DNA of 64,000 nucleotides from Bacillus sp. THAF10. GTDB lineage: Bacteria > Bacillota > Bacilli > Bacillales > Bacillaceae_I. Below are positions 41,390 to 50,254 of the stretch, piece by piece. The stretch is taken from assembly GCF_009363695.1 (NCBI RefSeq), contig NZ_CP045403.1:2088001-2152000 (forward strand), read 5' to 3'. A program made the position numbers and the translations under genes. The notes beneath the pieces are model-generated. The model did no database searches and was not told the origin of the DNA. It saw nothing but the letters and a program-made list of their open reading frames with translations. Each line of letters starts with the position of its first letter. Position 1 is the stretch's first letter.

Positions 41390-41608
41390 CTAAATATCTT
41401 GCTTATATAATTCCCAAGCCTTATCAAAGGTTGACATGCTGTCAAGGTACTGTCCATTCACTTCAAGATAACTACTGATTTCATGATAATCAAATGAATT
41501 TTTTGGAAAAGCATGATCCTCGTAAGCATTAATTGCAAATAAACTGATTTCATCTTTTTGAAGGGCATGACGGTATTTCATCATGTAGTGATAAAAGGAC
41601 TTATTCAT
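41390..41608 (-). CDS. yozE: YozE family protein (UPF0346)
   Basis: This 72-residue all-helical SAM-domain-like protein begins MNKSFYHYMMKYRHALQKDE and ends STFDKAWELYKQDI, characteristic of YozE. ATG 41608 with GGGTGG 7 nt upstream; a nine-residue extension has no support. Function unknown. Confidence 0.88.
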   Translation of the reverse strand: MNKSFYHYMMKYRHALQKDEISLFAINAYEDHAFPKNSFDYHEISSYLEVNGQYLDSMSTFDKAWELYKQDI

Positions 41609-41664
41609 AATTGAACCACCCATTTTTTCTACCATTCTACATGATTTAAATGATAGCGCAAGAC

Positions 41665-41946
41665 TTAACTTGTGAAATCAAAATAGTTGCGTTTTAATAA
41701 TCTTGGCAGAGCCATTAATTCCTCAAAGCTCAAAACAGCCTTTAATTTCTTTGTATCTATTAAAAACAACTGATCCTCGATTTCCTTTGTTATACTCTCT
41801 TTCTGATACTCCATTCCACAGTCTGGGCACATCACAGATGGTGTTTTGGAAATAGAAATGGCTTTTGTGCCATCAGGAAGTTCCCAATAAACTGTACAGG
41901 TGGAGGGTACTGCATTTGTACCATTACACCATTCGCACGTATGCAT
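41665..41946 (-). CDS. yokU: YokU family zinc-finger protein
   Basis: This 93-residue protein has two Cys pairs, CEWC (about 4-7) and CPDCG (about 38-42), a YgiT-type zinc finger followed by a helical part (ITKEIEDQLFLIDTKKLKAV). It lies 9 nt after kamA, in the same order as in B. thuringiensis/B. subtilis relatives, and may be transcribed with kamA from the sigma-54 promoter. Confidence 0.85.
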   Translation of the reverse strand: MHTCEWCNGTNAVPSTCTVYWELPDGTKAISISKTPSVMCPDCGMEYQKESITKEIEDQLFLIDTKKLKAVLSFEELMALPRLLKRNYFDFTS

Positions 41947-41955
41947 AAAATCCCC

Positions 41956-43377
41956 CTAACTACTTTCTGATTTATTCTCTTCTTCTAAGGAAGTGTATTT
42001 TTTCTGCTGCGCTTGAAACTTTTTCTCCTTCAATTCATCCCGTTTGTCTCTTTTATCCTTTAATGAAGAGTGACTCGGATTTAACTCATAGTCTTTTCGG
42101 CGATTTAGGCGATTCAGCCCTTCTGGAACAAGGTTAAATTGCGAATCATTCATCAAGGAAGCAATTCCGATATTGGAACGTTTGGACTCCATATCAGCAT
42201 AAATTTCGCTAAAATAATCTTCTGCTCTTCCTGGCACATAATTTTCTGGCTCTGGATAAGTAGTAATCACTCCTTCAAAGTTACGGAGCACTACCTTGTT
42301 AGCACTTTGGGAAATGATATAATTTGGCTGAACAGCAATTTTCCCCCCTCCACCAGGTGCATCCACAACAAAAGTAGGAACCGCATATCCACTTGTATGT
42401 CCCCTTAAGCCCTCGATAATTTCCAGACCTTTGGAGATTGGCGCACGAAAATGCCCTATTCCTTCTGATAAATCACATTGATAAATGTAATAAGGCCGGA
42501 CACGAATTTTCACAAGGTCATGCATTAGTTTTTTCATAATTGGAACGCTGTCATTAATACCTGCAAGAATAACTGCTTGATTTCCAACAGGCACTCCTGC
42601 ATTCACCAGCATTTCACATGCTTCTTTGGACTCTTCCGTAATTTCTATTGAGGTATTGAAGTGCGTATTTAGCCATACTGGATGGTATTTTTTTAAGATA
42701 TTACATAGATTTTCTGTTATCCTTTGCGGGAAAACAACGGGTGCTCTTGTGCCAATACGGATAATTTCAAGATGCGGTATAGCACGGAGGTTTTTTAGAA
42801 TATACTCTAAAATTTGGTCATTAATAAGTAGACCATCACCTCCAGAAATTAAACAGTCTCTAATTTGATCATTCGCTGCAATATAGGCAATGGCTTCATC
42901 TAATTGTTTTTTTGGTACTCCCATTCCAATTTGACCAGAGAATCTCCTTCTTGTGCAATAGCGACAATACATGGAACACTGGTTGGTTACTAAAAATAAC
43001 ACACGATCGGGATATCTATGTGTTAATCCTGGTACTGGAGAGTCCTCATCCTCATGTAACGGATCTTCCAAGTCATACTTTGTTTTATAAATTTCCTTAG
43101 ACACCGGAACCGATTGCATTCTAATAGGACACCGCGGATCATCAGGATTCATGAGAGAAGCATAGTATGGTGTGATATTTAATGGAATGGTTTTTGTGGA
43201 GATTTTGACTCCTTCTTCTTCCTCAGGTGTTAAATTAATTACTTTTTTTAAATCTTCTAATGTTCTTATGGTATTAGTGAGCTGCCAGATCCAGTCATTC
43301 CATTGTTCCTCTGTTACTTCCTTCCACAGTTCTATCTCTTTCCAATGCTTGGCTGGCTTATATAAATCCATTTTCAT
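41956..43377 (-). CDS. kamA: L-lysine 2,3-aminomutase
   Basis: Radical-SAM, PLP-dependent enzyme converting L-lysine to beta-lysine. The 4Fe-4S motif CSMYCRYC gives C134, C138, C141 (CxxxCxxC). Further signatures are SGGDGLLINDQILEYILKNL, RIGTRAPVVFPQRI and the PLP Lys in VDAPGGGGKIAVQPNYI. Its 473 residues match B. subtilis KamA. A canonical -24/-12 promoter lies 27-43 nt upstream of the ATG and the RocR/KamR-type activator gene is immediately upstream, so transcription depends on sigma-54. Confidence 0.94.
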   Translation of the reverse strand: MKMDLYKPAKHWKEIELWKEVTEEQWNDWIWQLTNTIRTLEDLKKVINLTPEEEEGVKISTKTIPLNITPYYASLMNPDDPRCPIRMQSVPVSKEIYKTKYDLEDPLHEDEDSPVPGLTHRYPDRVLFLVTNQCSMYCRYCTRRRFSGQIGMGVPKKQLDEAIAYIAANDQIRDCLISGGDGLLINDQILEYILKNLRAIPHLEIIRIGTRAPVVFPQRITENLCNILKKYHPVWLNTHFNTSIEITEESKEACEMLVNAGVPVGNQAVILAGINDSVPIMKKLMHDLVKIRVRPYYIYQCDLSEGIGHFRAPISKGLEIIEGLRGHTSGYAVPTFVVDAPGGGGKIAVQPNYIISQSANKVVLRNFEGVITTYPEPENYVPGRAEDYFSEIYADMESKRSNIGIASLMNDSQFNLVPEGLNRLNRRKDYELNPSHSSLKDKRDKRDELKEKKFQAQQKKYTSLEEENKSESS

Positions 43378-43403
43378 TTCTATCTCCTCCCTTAACCTAC
43401 CTA

Positions 43404-43420
43404 TGCAATAACCGTGCCAA
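43404..43420 (-). promoter_or_regulatory. Sigma-54 (-24/-12) promoter of kamA
   Basis: On the minus strand TTGGCACGGTTATTGCA: TGGCAC, then GGTTA, then TTGC, an essentially perfect match to TGGCAC-N5-TTGCW. The ribosome binding site GGGAGGAG and kamA ATG follow within 30 nt. Confidence 0.9.
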
Positions 43421-43473
43421 CTACACGAAAGCCTAGTTATTACTTACTATATGAAAAAGAAGGGAACTTGTTA

Positions 43474-43505
43474 TCAAAAAAAGTGCCAGTTATTTGGCAC
43501 TTTCC
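43474..43505 (-). terminator. Terminator of the sigma-54 activator gene
   Basis: AAAGTGCCA-N6-TGGCACTTTTTTT on the minus strand; the stem includes the stop codon region. It isolates kamA from the upstream operon, leaving the -24/-12 promoter to drive it. Confidence 0.88.
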
Positions 43506-44869
43506 ATTTTGGATAATTTATATTGCAGTGTTTGCCTAGGTATTTTCAATAATTTTGCTGCTTTCATAATATTGCCATTAGCTTGACGTATTGCTTCTTT
43601 AATTAAGCCTTCTTCCGTTTCCTGTAAGACTGACCTTAGGGCCAAATTAGTTCGGAGTTGGAGTGTATCTGTATTATCGGTATAGAATTTTCCAGGAATA
43701 TGCTTGGTGGTAATTTGTCCTTTTTCTGCCTTTAACAAAAGATAATCAAGGGTGTTTAATAGCTCTCTTACATTACCAGGCCAACGATAGGATTGAAGCA
43801 TGTCTAGCACTTGTGGGATTATAGATATTTTTGGGTGTTTTTTTAATCTGTTTGAGATTAAAAAATCAATATCTGCTGGTCTTGTACGTAAAGGTGGGAT
43901 ATATACAGGGCAGGTATTTAGCCTGAAAAAGAGATCTTCTCTTAACTTGCCTTCTGCCACACACTTCTCCGGCATTTCATTCATGGCTGTTATAATACGA
44001 ACATCCACTTTAACGGCTGTTGTACCACCTACCCTTCGAACATACCCATCTTCAATTACTCGAAGAAGTTTGGCTTGAAGCTCTTTTGGCATGGAGTTCA
44101 TTTCATCTAAGAAAAGAGAGCCGCCATCTGCCATTTCAAATAGACCTGGCCTATCAGCTGCTCCAGTATAGCTCCCCTTCGCAGTACCAAAGAGGATGCT
44201 CTCTAAAAGTGTTTCTGGTATGGCACCACAGTTTTGAGCGATAAATGGAGCATGCCTTCTCGGGGATGCATGATGTATCCCTTGTGCAATAATTTCCTTT
44301 CCAGTCCCAGTTTCCCCACAGACTAAAATTGGAAACGAGGTGTTAGCAAACATGGTGACTTCTTTTAACAGCTGCATACATTCAGGTTCTACGGTTAGAA
44401 AATCACGTAGAGAGTATGTGAGTGTATAGGAGCTTGCTTGTGTTTTTTTTCCACTCTTTAGTACTTTTGATTGAAGGTCTAACAGGTTATTGGATAGTGT
44501 CTTCAATTGCCCATAGTTCTTAGCAATTTCCACCGCTCCTAGCATAGTCCCATCGTAGATAATGGGAAGAGTCGTGTTTACGGTTTCGACCAGCTGGCCT
44601 TTTTTATTTTCAAAGCGTTGATTTTTATGATAGATGGGATTTTTGGTTTTTAACACTTTCAAAATGGTGCTCGTTTCCTCCGTTAAAGAGGGAAACACTG
44701 AGAGGATATGCTTTCCAAGCACCTCCTCTTGATTCATTCCATCATGACTTGCTGCTACTTTATTATAGTAAATTGTCTTTCCTTCCTTATCAACAGCATG
44801 AATCGCTTCGTCAATTCCATCCAAAATTGCTCGTAACATTTCCTTTGATAAATTTTGAGTCTCTATCAT
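43490..44869 (-). CDS. kamR: Sigma-54-dependent transcriptional activator (RocR/KamR type)
   Basis: Enhancer-binding protein controlling the adjacent kamA promoter. From ATG 44869: PAS domain (about 8-120), AAA+ domain with Walker A GETGTGKE (185-192), the sigma-54 contact loop GSYTGA (232-237, the GAFTGA element) and Walker B SLFLDE (251-256), then a Fis-type helix-turn-helix IREANGNIMKAAKLLKIPRQ-like end (here IRQANGNIMKAAKLLKIPRQ). AGGCGGTG precedes the ATG; an in-frame start at 44920 lies in yodP. It is 10 nt after yodP. The name follows the B. thuringiensis kam locus as I remember it. Confidence 0.88.
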   Translation of the reverse strand: MIETQNLSKEMLRAILDGIDEAIHAVDKEGKTIYYNKVAASHDGMNQEEVLGKHILSVFPSLTEETSTILKVLKTKNPIYHKNQRFENKKGQLVETVNTTLPIIYDGTMLGAVEIAKNYGQLKTLSNNLLDLQSKVLKSGKKTQASSYTLTYSLRDFLTVEPECMQLLKEVTMFANTSFPILVCGETGTGKEIIAQGIHHASPRRHAPFIAQNCGAIPETLLESILFGTAKGSYTGAADRPGLFEMADGGSLFLDEMNSMPKELQAKLLRVIEDGYVRRVGGTTAVKVDVRIITAMNEMPEKCVAEGKLREDLFFRLNTCPVYIPPLRTRPADIDFLISNRLKKHPKISIIPQVLDMLQSYRWPGNVRELLNTLDYLLLKAEKGQITTKHIPGKFYTDNTDTLQLRTNLALRSVLQETEEGLIKEAIRQANGNIMKAAKLLKIPRQTLQYKLSKMESAK

Positions 44870-44879
44870 GTTACACCGC

Positions 44880-45788
44880 CTAACTTTCGGCAGATGATGC
44901 CGAATAATCGGCAGAGCCATTGGTTAGATTTTTGTTCCATACATTCATATCTTCTATATTGTTATAAATGTAGCAATTGTTTTTTAATCTCCCAGAATAC
45001 GAATACGATAATGCTTGAAGGGTTGCATTCATCCCAAAGGATAATGATCTCGCGATAGAATAGCTGCAAAAAATTTGTTTTTTCACTAATTCTTTTTCTA
45101 ATGCTAAAATAATATGTTTCATGTAACCACCGCCTCGGTTATCAGGCAAGGTCGCGCAATCTGTAATTTCGGCATTCATATAGGTCAGATTAATTTCTGC
45201 AGAGGCTGCTGCGATAATAGTTGAACCTCGTTCCACAATCATAAAAATTGTCCCAAGATTCATTTGCTGTTTTATATAATCGGGATTTTCTATAGGAACG
45301 GGATAAATTTTAAAAACAGAGGCATATAGCGTGGATAGTTTCACTGCATCCGCTTCGTTTGCTAGCCTTAAGGTTAAGTTAGAGTCCAGTTCAGCTAATA
45401 TACTGGAATATTTCTTTTTGTAGACCGCCTCCAATATATCGTCTTCCTCACACCATTTATCGCTATTATATCTTTCTATAGAAGCATATTTGCAAAGAAA
45501 GAACATATCACTACCTAAAAAATACTGTGGCACAACTGCTTCTAATACGAATCCCTGTTCCATTAGTGCTTGCACTTGTTCATATCTGGATTTAACAATG
45601 ATTTTTTCTACATAAGAATCCTTATTTCTATTGATTTGATCAACAATATTGACAAGATCTCCTCTGATGTCTTCAATCTTTAAGCGTTTGTTATAGTAAT
45701 CTTTGTACCCTTCCAGATAGAAGGATTCGTTCAATAAATTTATTTCTCTTCCCGTTTTATTTGACATGTAATCCCTCCTATTTATCAT
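44880..45788 (-). CDS. yodP: Beta-lysine N-acetyltransferase (YodP/AblB)
   Basis: GNAT-family enzyme that acetylates beta-lysine. The C-terminal half has LRLANEADAVKLSTLYASVF and the acetyl-CoA motif TDCATLPDNRGGGYMKHIIL (about 212-231). The N-terminal half (NLLNESFYLEGYKDYYNKRL) is specific to the AblB family. The kamA-yodP pair makes N-epsilon-acetyl-beta-lysine in archaea; in bacilli the product's use is unknown. It may start at a Met some codons downstream (MSNKTGREI). Confidence 0.86.
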   Translation of the reverse strand: MINRRDYMSNKTGREINLLNESFYLEGYKDYYNKRLKIEDIRGDLVNIVDQINRNKDSYVEKIIVKSRYEQVQALMEQGFVLEAVVPQYFLGSDMFFLCKYASIERYNSDKWCEEDDILEAVYKKKYSSILAELDSNLTLRLANEADAVKLSTLYASVFKIYPVPIENPDYIKQQMNLGTIFMIVERGSTIIAAASAEINLTYMNAEITDCATLPDNRGGGYMKHIILALEKELVKKQIFCSYSIARSLSFGMNATLQALSYSYSGRLKNNCYIYNNIEDMNVWNKNLTNGSADYSASSAES

Positions 45789-45831
45789 TTCGCCATAAAG
45801 TAAGAAAATCCCCTAAAAAAAAGGAGATTTT

Positions 45832-47109
45832 TTATTGAAGAGATTCATCTGACATCCCACACCATTCAATGAGCAGATAAGCGATGATTTCCGCAGCTTC
45901 CATCATTTGGTCAATACTAATGTATTCATTTGGAAAGTGTGCAACTTCTGTTGTTCCAGGACCAAAAATAATAGTGGGGGTATCCATTAAGGATGAAAAC
46001 AATCCTCCATCTGTTCCCCATGGAGAAGCCTCTAAAATGGCCATTTGTTTCCTAACTTTCTCTATACTGTTTTGTAGTACCTTAATAAAGGAATGATTCA
46101 TCTCTATTTCACCAGGAACCCATTGGGCACCAAACCACTCAAGTCGAACAGGATGGAGAGTGAACCAATCATCATGTTTAGATAGTAAAGAAAGTTCATG
46201 ACGGAATTCTTCTTTTACTTCTTCTAATGTTTCATGAGGTCCGACACCAATGCGCCCTTCTAGTTTAATTAAATCTGGTACGGAAGATGGCCAGCTTCCC
46301 CCCTCAATTTTTCCAATGTTAATAGGAAGTGGAATAGGTATATGCTGAAACAATGGATCAGTCACTCGAAGATTTCGTTTCTTTTCAAGTTCCTTAATTG
46401 TGTTGATGACTGTTAAAGCTTTTTCAAGAGCACTTACCCCTTCATATCTTGTCCCGCCATGTGCTGATTTCCCTTTTACATAAATCCGAAACCACATCGA
46501 GCCTTGTTGTTTTGGGAAAATTTTCATATTTGTCGGTTCCGGAATTAATACCGCATCTGCTTTGTACCCTCGTAGGATAGTAGCTAATGTCCCTGCTCCA
46601 CCACTTTCTTCTTCTATCACGCTTTGAAAAATAACATCTCCCTTTAACCTGATTCCTAACTCTTTTAACAAAGTAATTGCCATAAGTAATGAAACATTTC
46701 CACCTTTCATATCGGTGGTCCCTCGCCCAAACACTTTACCGTCTTCTACTTTTCCTTCGTAGGGATCATGGCTCCATTGTTTTAGGTCCCCTTCAGGTAC
46801 AACATCGATATGCCCATTTAATATAATCGATTGCCCACCGCCCGTTCCACGCCAGATTGCCACGACGTTTGGAGAATCTTGAAAAGTCTCTCTTGCTGAA
46901 ACAAAGTTAGGATGGGTTTGCAGCTCTTTTATATCTGGCTCCCAAATATCAATCTCTAAACCGATTTCTCTGCAGGCCTCCACCACAACTGCTTGGGCAC
47001 TGCTTTCAAACCCCGATATACTTCTTTCTTGAACAAGTTTTTGCAGAAGTTTGATAGCTTTACTTTTGTTTTTTTGCAGCCAAGTCTTTATCTCTTCTGA
47101 GTAATTCAT
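45832..47109 (-). CDS. yodQ: M20 family deacylase (YodQ, ArgE/DapE type)
   Basis: Zinc-dependent deacetylase-like enzyme of 425 residues. Metal-binding motifs are GHIDVVPEGD (about 98-107), GRGTTDMKGG (about 130-139, bridging Asp), EEESGGAGT (catalytic Glu) and the C-terminal FGPGTTEVAHFPNEYI. ATG 47109 is preferred: AAGGG lies 9 nt upstream, whereas earlier Met codons overlap it. It may remove the acetyl group added by YodP or act on a downstream intermediate. Fourth gene of the yodT-S-R-Q-P-kamR operon. Confidence 0.86.
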   Translation of the reverse strand: MNYSEEIKTWLQKNKSKAIKLLQKLVQERSISGFESSAQAVVVEACREIGLEIDIWEPDIKELQTHPNFVSARETFQDSPNVVAIWRGTGGGQSIILNGHIDVVPEGDLKQWSHDPYEGKVEDGKVFGRGTTDMKGGNVSLLMAITLLKELGIRLKGDVIFQSVIEEESGGAGTLATILRGYKADAVLIPEPTNMKIFPKQQGSMWFRIYVKGKSAHGGTRYEGVSALEKALTVINTIKELEKKRNLRVTDPLFQHIPIPLPINIGKIEGGSWPSSVPDLIKLEGRIGVGPHETLEEVKEEFRHELSLLSKHDDWFTLHPVRLEWFGAQWVPGEIEMNHSFIKVLQNSIEKVRKQMAILEASPWGTDGGLFSSLMDTPTIIFGPGTTEVAHFPNEYISIDQMMEAAEIIAYLLIEWCGMSDESLQ

Positions 47110-47181
47110 CTCTCCCATCCCTTCACCAAAATAGTTTGACAACCTGTCTTTCTCTCTAGGTAGAATTTAGGTTTAAGTGAG

Positions 47182-47826
47182 TTATGGTGTTTGTATAAAA
47201 TTAGCATCTGTTTTGTCTATGATCTCTTTAAGGGTAACTTCAGGCATAAGTTCTTTTAACGTGATACCTGCTTCTGTTACTTCCATCACCCCAAGCTCTG
47301 TAATAATCATATGAACACAGGAGGGTGTGGTGATAGGCAATGAACATGTTTTTACTATTTTGGAATTTCCATATTTATCACAATGGTTCATTAACACGAT
47401 TACTTTTTTTGCTTTTTGCGAAAGCTCCATCGCACCACCCATACCCGGAACTCTTTTTCCTGGGACAATCCAGTTTGCTAAGTCTCCTTTTTCACTCACT
47501 TGTAAGGAGCCTAAAATGGTTACATCTAGTTTTCCTCGTCTAATCATGCCAAATGCCATGGCACTATCAAAATAAGAAGCTCCTTTAGTAATAGTCACGG
47601 GATATCCTGCAGCATTGCATAAATTTTCATCCTCTTGCCGTGCTTTAGGCGAACTTCCCATTCCTAAAATTCCATTTTCAGCATGGAAAAAGACATGATA
47701 TCCCTCGGGTAAATGATTTGGAACTAATGATGGAATTCCGATACCAAGATTTACAACCATTCCATTTTTTATTTCTTTAGCTGCTCTTTTGGCAATGAGG
47801 TTCCGTACGTCTCTTCCCAAACCCAT
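47182..47826 (-). CDS. yodR: CoA-transferase subunit B (YodR)
   Basis: Beta subunit of a 3-oxoacid/butyrate-acetoacetate-type CoA transferase. It has IAKRAAKEIKNGMVVNLGIG then IPSLVPNHLP, the catalytic Glu in AENGILGMG (about 50-58) and PGKRVPGMGGAMEL. Starts at ATG 47826 inside the end of yodS (58-nt overlap), with GAGGGGG about 10 nt upstream. Works with YodS on a CoA ester in the lysine-derived pathway. Confidence 0.88.
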   Translation of the reverse strand: MGLGRDVRNLIAKRAAKEIKNGMVVNLGIGIPSLVPNHLPEGYHVFFHAENGILGMGSSPKARQEDENLCNAAGYPVTITKGASYFDSAMAFGMIRRGKLDVTILGSLQVSEKGDLANWIVPGKRVPGMGGAMELSQKAKKVIVLMNHCDKYGNSKIVKTCSLPITTPSCVHMIITELGVMEVTEAGITLKELMPEVTLKEIIDKTDANFIQTP

Positions 47827-48512
47827 GTCCAATTGACCCCCTCACTTTGAACCATATAATCTACGTACACTCCTGGCGTGACAATAATTTCTGGGTCTAA
47901 AAATCCAAGCGGGACAAATTCCTCTACTTCCACAATGGTGATCGTCCCTGCCATTGCCACTAAAGGATTCGTATTTCTAGCGCTTTTATCAAACACTAAA
48001 TTCCCATAGGGATCTGCTTGTTTAGCATAGATAATGGAAACATCAGCAGTCAAAGCTGACTCAAGGATGTAAGGAGAATTGTTTACAGTGAGAATGGTCT
48101 TTTCTTTCGTAACAATTTCATTGGTGATGCCAACATCAACAAGAATGCCTCCTAACCCTACACCTCCTGCACGAATCCTTTCCACCAGTGTGCCTTGCGG
48201 TGAAAATTCTACTTCAAGCATATTATCCGTCATGAGTCTACCAGCCACCGGATTAGAACCAATATGAGAAGCGATCAATTTTTTTACTGCTCCTTCGCAT
48301 ACTACTTTTCCAATTCCTATGGTTGGAAAACCTGCATCATTCCCAATTAAGGTGAGGTCACTGACACCCGCTTCAAGAATCAGGTCTACTAGTCCTGGCG
48401 GTGTTCCTACTCCTCCAAATCCGCCAAACATGATGGTCATTCCATCGTGGAAAAACGGTTTTACATCCTCTTTTTTTACCATTTTTTTAAAGCTGTTTTC
48501 TATTTTTTTCAC
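47769..48512 (-). CDS. yodS: CoA-transferase subunit A (YodS)
   Basis: Alpha subunit partner of YodR, 247 residues, with MIMFGGFGGVGTPPGLVD-like glycine-rich start (here GMTIMFGGFGGVGTPPGLVD), GVGLGGILVDVG and ADPYGNLVFDKSARNTNPLV. It follows yodT by 13 nt. Confidence 0.88.
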   Translation of the reverse strand: MKKIENSFKKMVKKEDVKPFFHDGMTIMFGGFGGVGTPPGLVDLILEAGVSDLTLIGNDAGFPTIGIGKVVCEGAVKKLIASHIGSNPVAGRLMTDNMLEVEFSPQGTLVERIRAGGVGLGGILVDVGITNEIVTKEKTILTVNNSPYILESALTADVSIIYAKQADPYGNLVFDKSARNTNPLVAMAGTITIVEVEEFVPLGFLDPEIIVTPGVYVDYMVQSEGVNWTWVWEETYGTSLPKEQLKK

Positions 48513-48525
48513 ATTTCAGCACCCC

Positions 48526-49857
48526 TTATAAGTATCCTTGTAGTTCACTTAGGGTCATTTCTAGGATATCTATTAATTCATCGATTTCTTGTTTTGTAAT
48601 GGAAAGTGGAGGGGCAATGATAATCGCATCTCCTCCTACTCCTTCCACTCCCGCTGAGGCAGGATAAATAAGCAATCCATTCTTTTGGGCAATTTCTATT
48701 ACTCTTGTCGTGACTGCTTTTTCTGAAGCAAATGGATATTTCGTTGTATCATCTGAGACCATTTCCATTCCAAGTAAAAGTCCTCTGCCTCTAACATCTC
48801 CGATAAAAGAAAACATACTTTGTAGTTTTTCTAACCTTTCTTTCAAGTAATCTCCCATTTTTGCTCCATTTTCTACAAGCTTTTCTTTCTTTATATATCC
48901 AAGAACAGCATTGGCTACTGCGGCAGATTGTGGATTGGCACTATAGGTATGCCCGCTCATAATAATTTTTGAGCCACTTATAATACTTTGGACAATTCTG
49001 TCACTTACAAGTGTTGCGGCAATTGGGCTATAACCTGCGCTCATCCCCTTTCCAATACAGATAATATCTGGAGTTACTCCCCAATGTTCAATTGCAAACA
49101 TGGTTCCTGTTCTGCCTATCCCAGTCATCACTTCATCTGCAATAAAATGAACATTGTATTCGGCACAGATTTTTGCAACCTCTTCATAATATCCATCAGG
49201 AGGACAAACTGCGCCAGCAGCCGCACCAATAATTGGCTCAGCCACAAAAGCGGCAACCCTGTCTTCCCCTATTTCTTGTATAGCTCTTTCTAAATCTTTC
49301 GCACATTTCAGCTTACAGGTAGGGTAAGAAAGATTAAACGGGCATCTATAACAATATGGTGGTTCAACAATTGGAGACTTCTCTAATAACGGTTCAAATC
49401 TTTTTCTTCTTTCAGCATGTCCAGATAAAGACAAAGCACCGATTGTAATCCCATGATAGCTTTTCCACCTTGAGATAATTTGGTTTTTATTTTCCAATCC
49501 ATTTTCCTGCCAGTATTGAACAGAGATTTTCATTGCCGTTTCAAGGGCTTCTGTTCCACTATTGACAAAAAAAGACCAATTAACATCACCAGGAGCAAGC
49601 CCCATTAACTCAGAGGCAAGGTTTTCAGCTGCCTCACTCGTAAATTGGGAACGGTATACAAATGAAACCTTTGCCGCTTGATCTGCCATTGCATCAATCA
49701 CAGCTTGTACATGATGGCCGATGCTTGCTGTGACTGCGCCAGAGGAACCGTCTAAATATTTCTTTCCATCCCTATCATATAAATAGACACCATTTCCATG
49801 ACTTATTACTGGATATTCTTTATCCAAAAGCGGCTTAATAAGGTAGGACTGATCCAT
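48526..49857 (-). CDS. yodT: Class III PLP aminotransferase (YodT)
   Basis: First gene of the yod/kam operon. The 443-residue aminotransferase has DGSSGAVTASIGHHVQAVID, FVNSGTEALETAMKI (PLP phosphate), HFIADEVMTGIGRTG (Asp that contacts PLP) and the PLP Lys in ICIGKGMSAGYSPIAA. GGGG lies upstream of ATG 49857. A Cys-rich insert CYRCPFNLSYPTCKLKC (about 163-179) is unusual and could bind metal. In B. subtilis the operon is sporulation-specific (sigma-E); I could not make out a convincing sigma-E box here. Confidence 0.88.
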   Translation of the reverse strand: MDQSYLIKPLLDKEYPVISHGNGVYLYDRDGKKYLDGSSGAVTASIGHHVQAVIDAMADQAAKVSFVYRSQFTSEAAENLASELMGLAPGDVNWSFFVNSGTEALETAMKISVQYWQENGLENKNQIISRWKSYHGITIGALSLSGHAERRKRFEPLLEKSPIVEPPYCYRCPFNLSYPTCKLKCAKDLERAIQEIGEDRVAAFVAEPIIGAAAGAVCPPDGYYEEVAKICAEYNVHFIADEVMTGIGRTGTMFAIEHWGVTPDIICIGKGMSAGYSPIAATLVSDRIVQSIISGSKIIMSGHTYSANPQSAAVANAVLGYIKKEKLVENGAKMGDYLKERLEKLQSMFSFIGDVRGRGLLLGMEMVSDDTTKYPFASEKAVTTRVIEIAQKNGLLIYPASAGVEGVGGDAIIIAPPLSITKQEIDELIDILEMTLSELQGYL

Positions 49858-49980
49858 AAACGATTACCCCTTTCTCATTCAATATGTAACCGTTTACTAG
49901 CTTTTCTCAACATAATGAAAGCTAGCTTATTACTATTCTATGATTAGGATAGAAATTCTTTCGTGTTTAAACTGGAAATA

Positions 49981-50015
49981 AAAAAAAACCTCACCCGGCA
50001 TCCCAGGTGAAGCTC
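49981..50015 (-). terminator. Terminator of the yjcZ-like gene
   Basis: On the minus strand TTCACCTGG-N4-CCGGGTGAGG followed by TTTTTTTT. Confidence 0.85.
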
Positions 50016-50025
50016 TGTTTTTTTA

Positions 50026-50169
50026 TTATTTGCAGTAGCAAGCTCCTACAATAATTAGCAAAATGAATAGCACAACAATCAATACAAATGGATTTCCACA
50101 GCCGTATGCAGGTGCTACCTGCTGGGGGTAACCGCAAGGTCCACAAGTGTAGTAACAGTAATCATGCAT
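50026..50169 (-). CDS. YjcZ-type tiny sporulation membrane protein, 47 residues
   Basis: The product has a Cys/Tyr/Pro-rich head (MHDYCYYTCGPCGYPQQVAP) and the hydrophobic tail FVLIVVLFILLIIVGA that defines the tiny transmembrane YjcZ family of Bacillus spores. ATG 50169 has AGGAG 8 nt upstream; an ATG two codons earlier is too close to it. Confidence 0.88.
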   Translation of the reverse strand: MHDYCYYTCGPCGYPQQVAPAYGCGNPFVLIVVLFILLIIVGACYCK

Positions 50170-50254
50170 GGTCATCACTCCTGTTTTATATTTACACTTC
50201 TACACTATGAACATAGGTGGCTGTCCCGTATGTGCGAATGCCCATTTTTACATA

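Noticed and set aside
45790..45831. Terminator between yodQ and yodP
   Set aside because: AAAATCYCC with an all-A/T loop forms only a weak stem and the genes are clearly one operon; left out as a feature.
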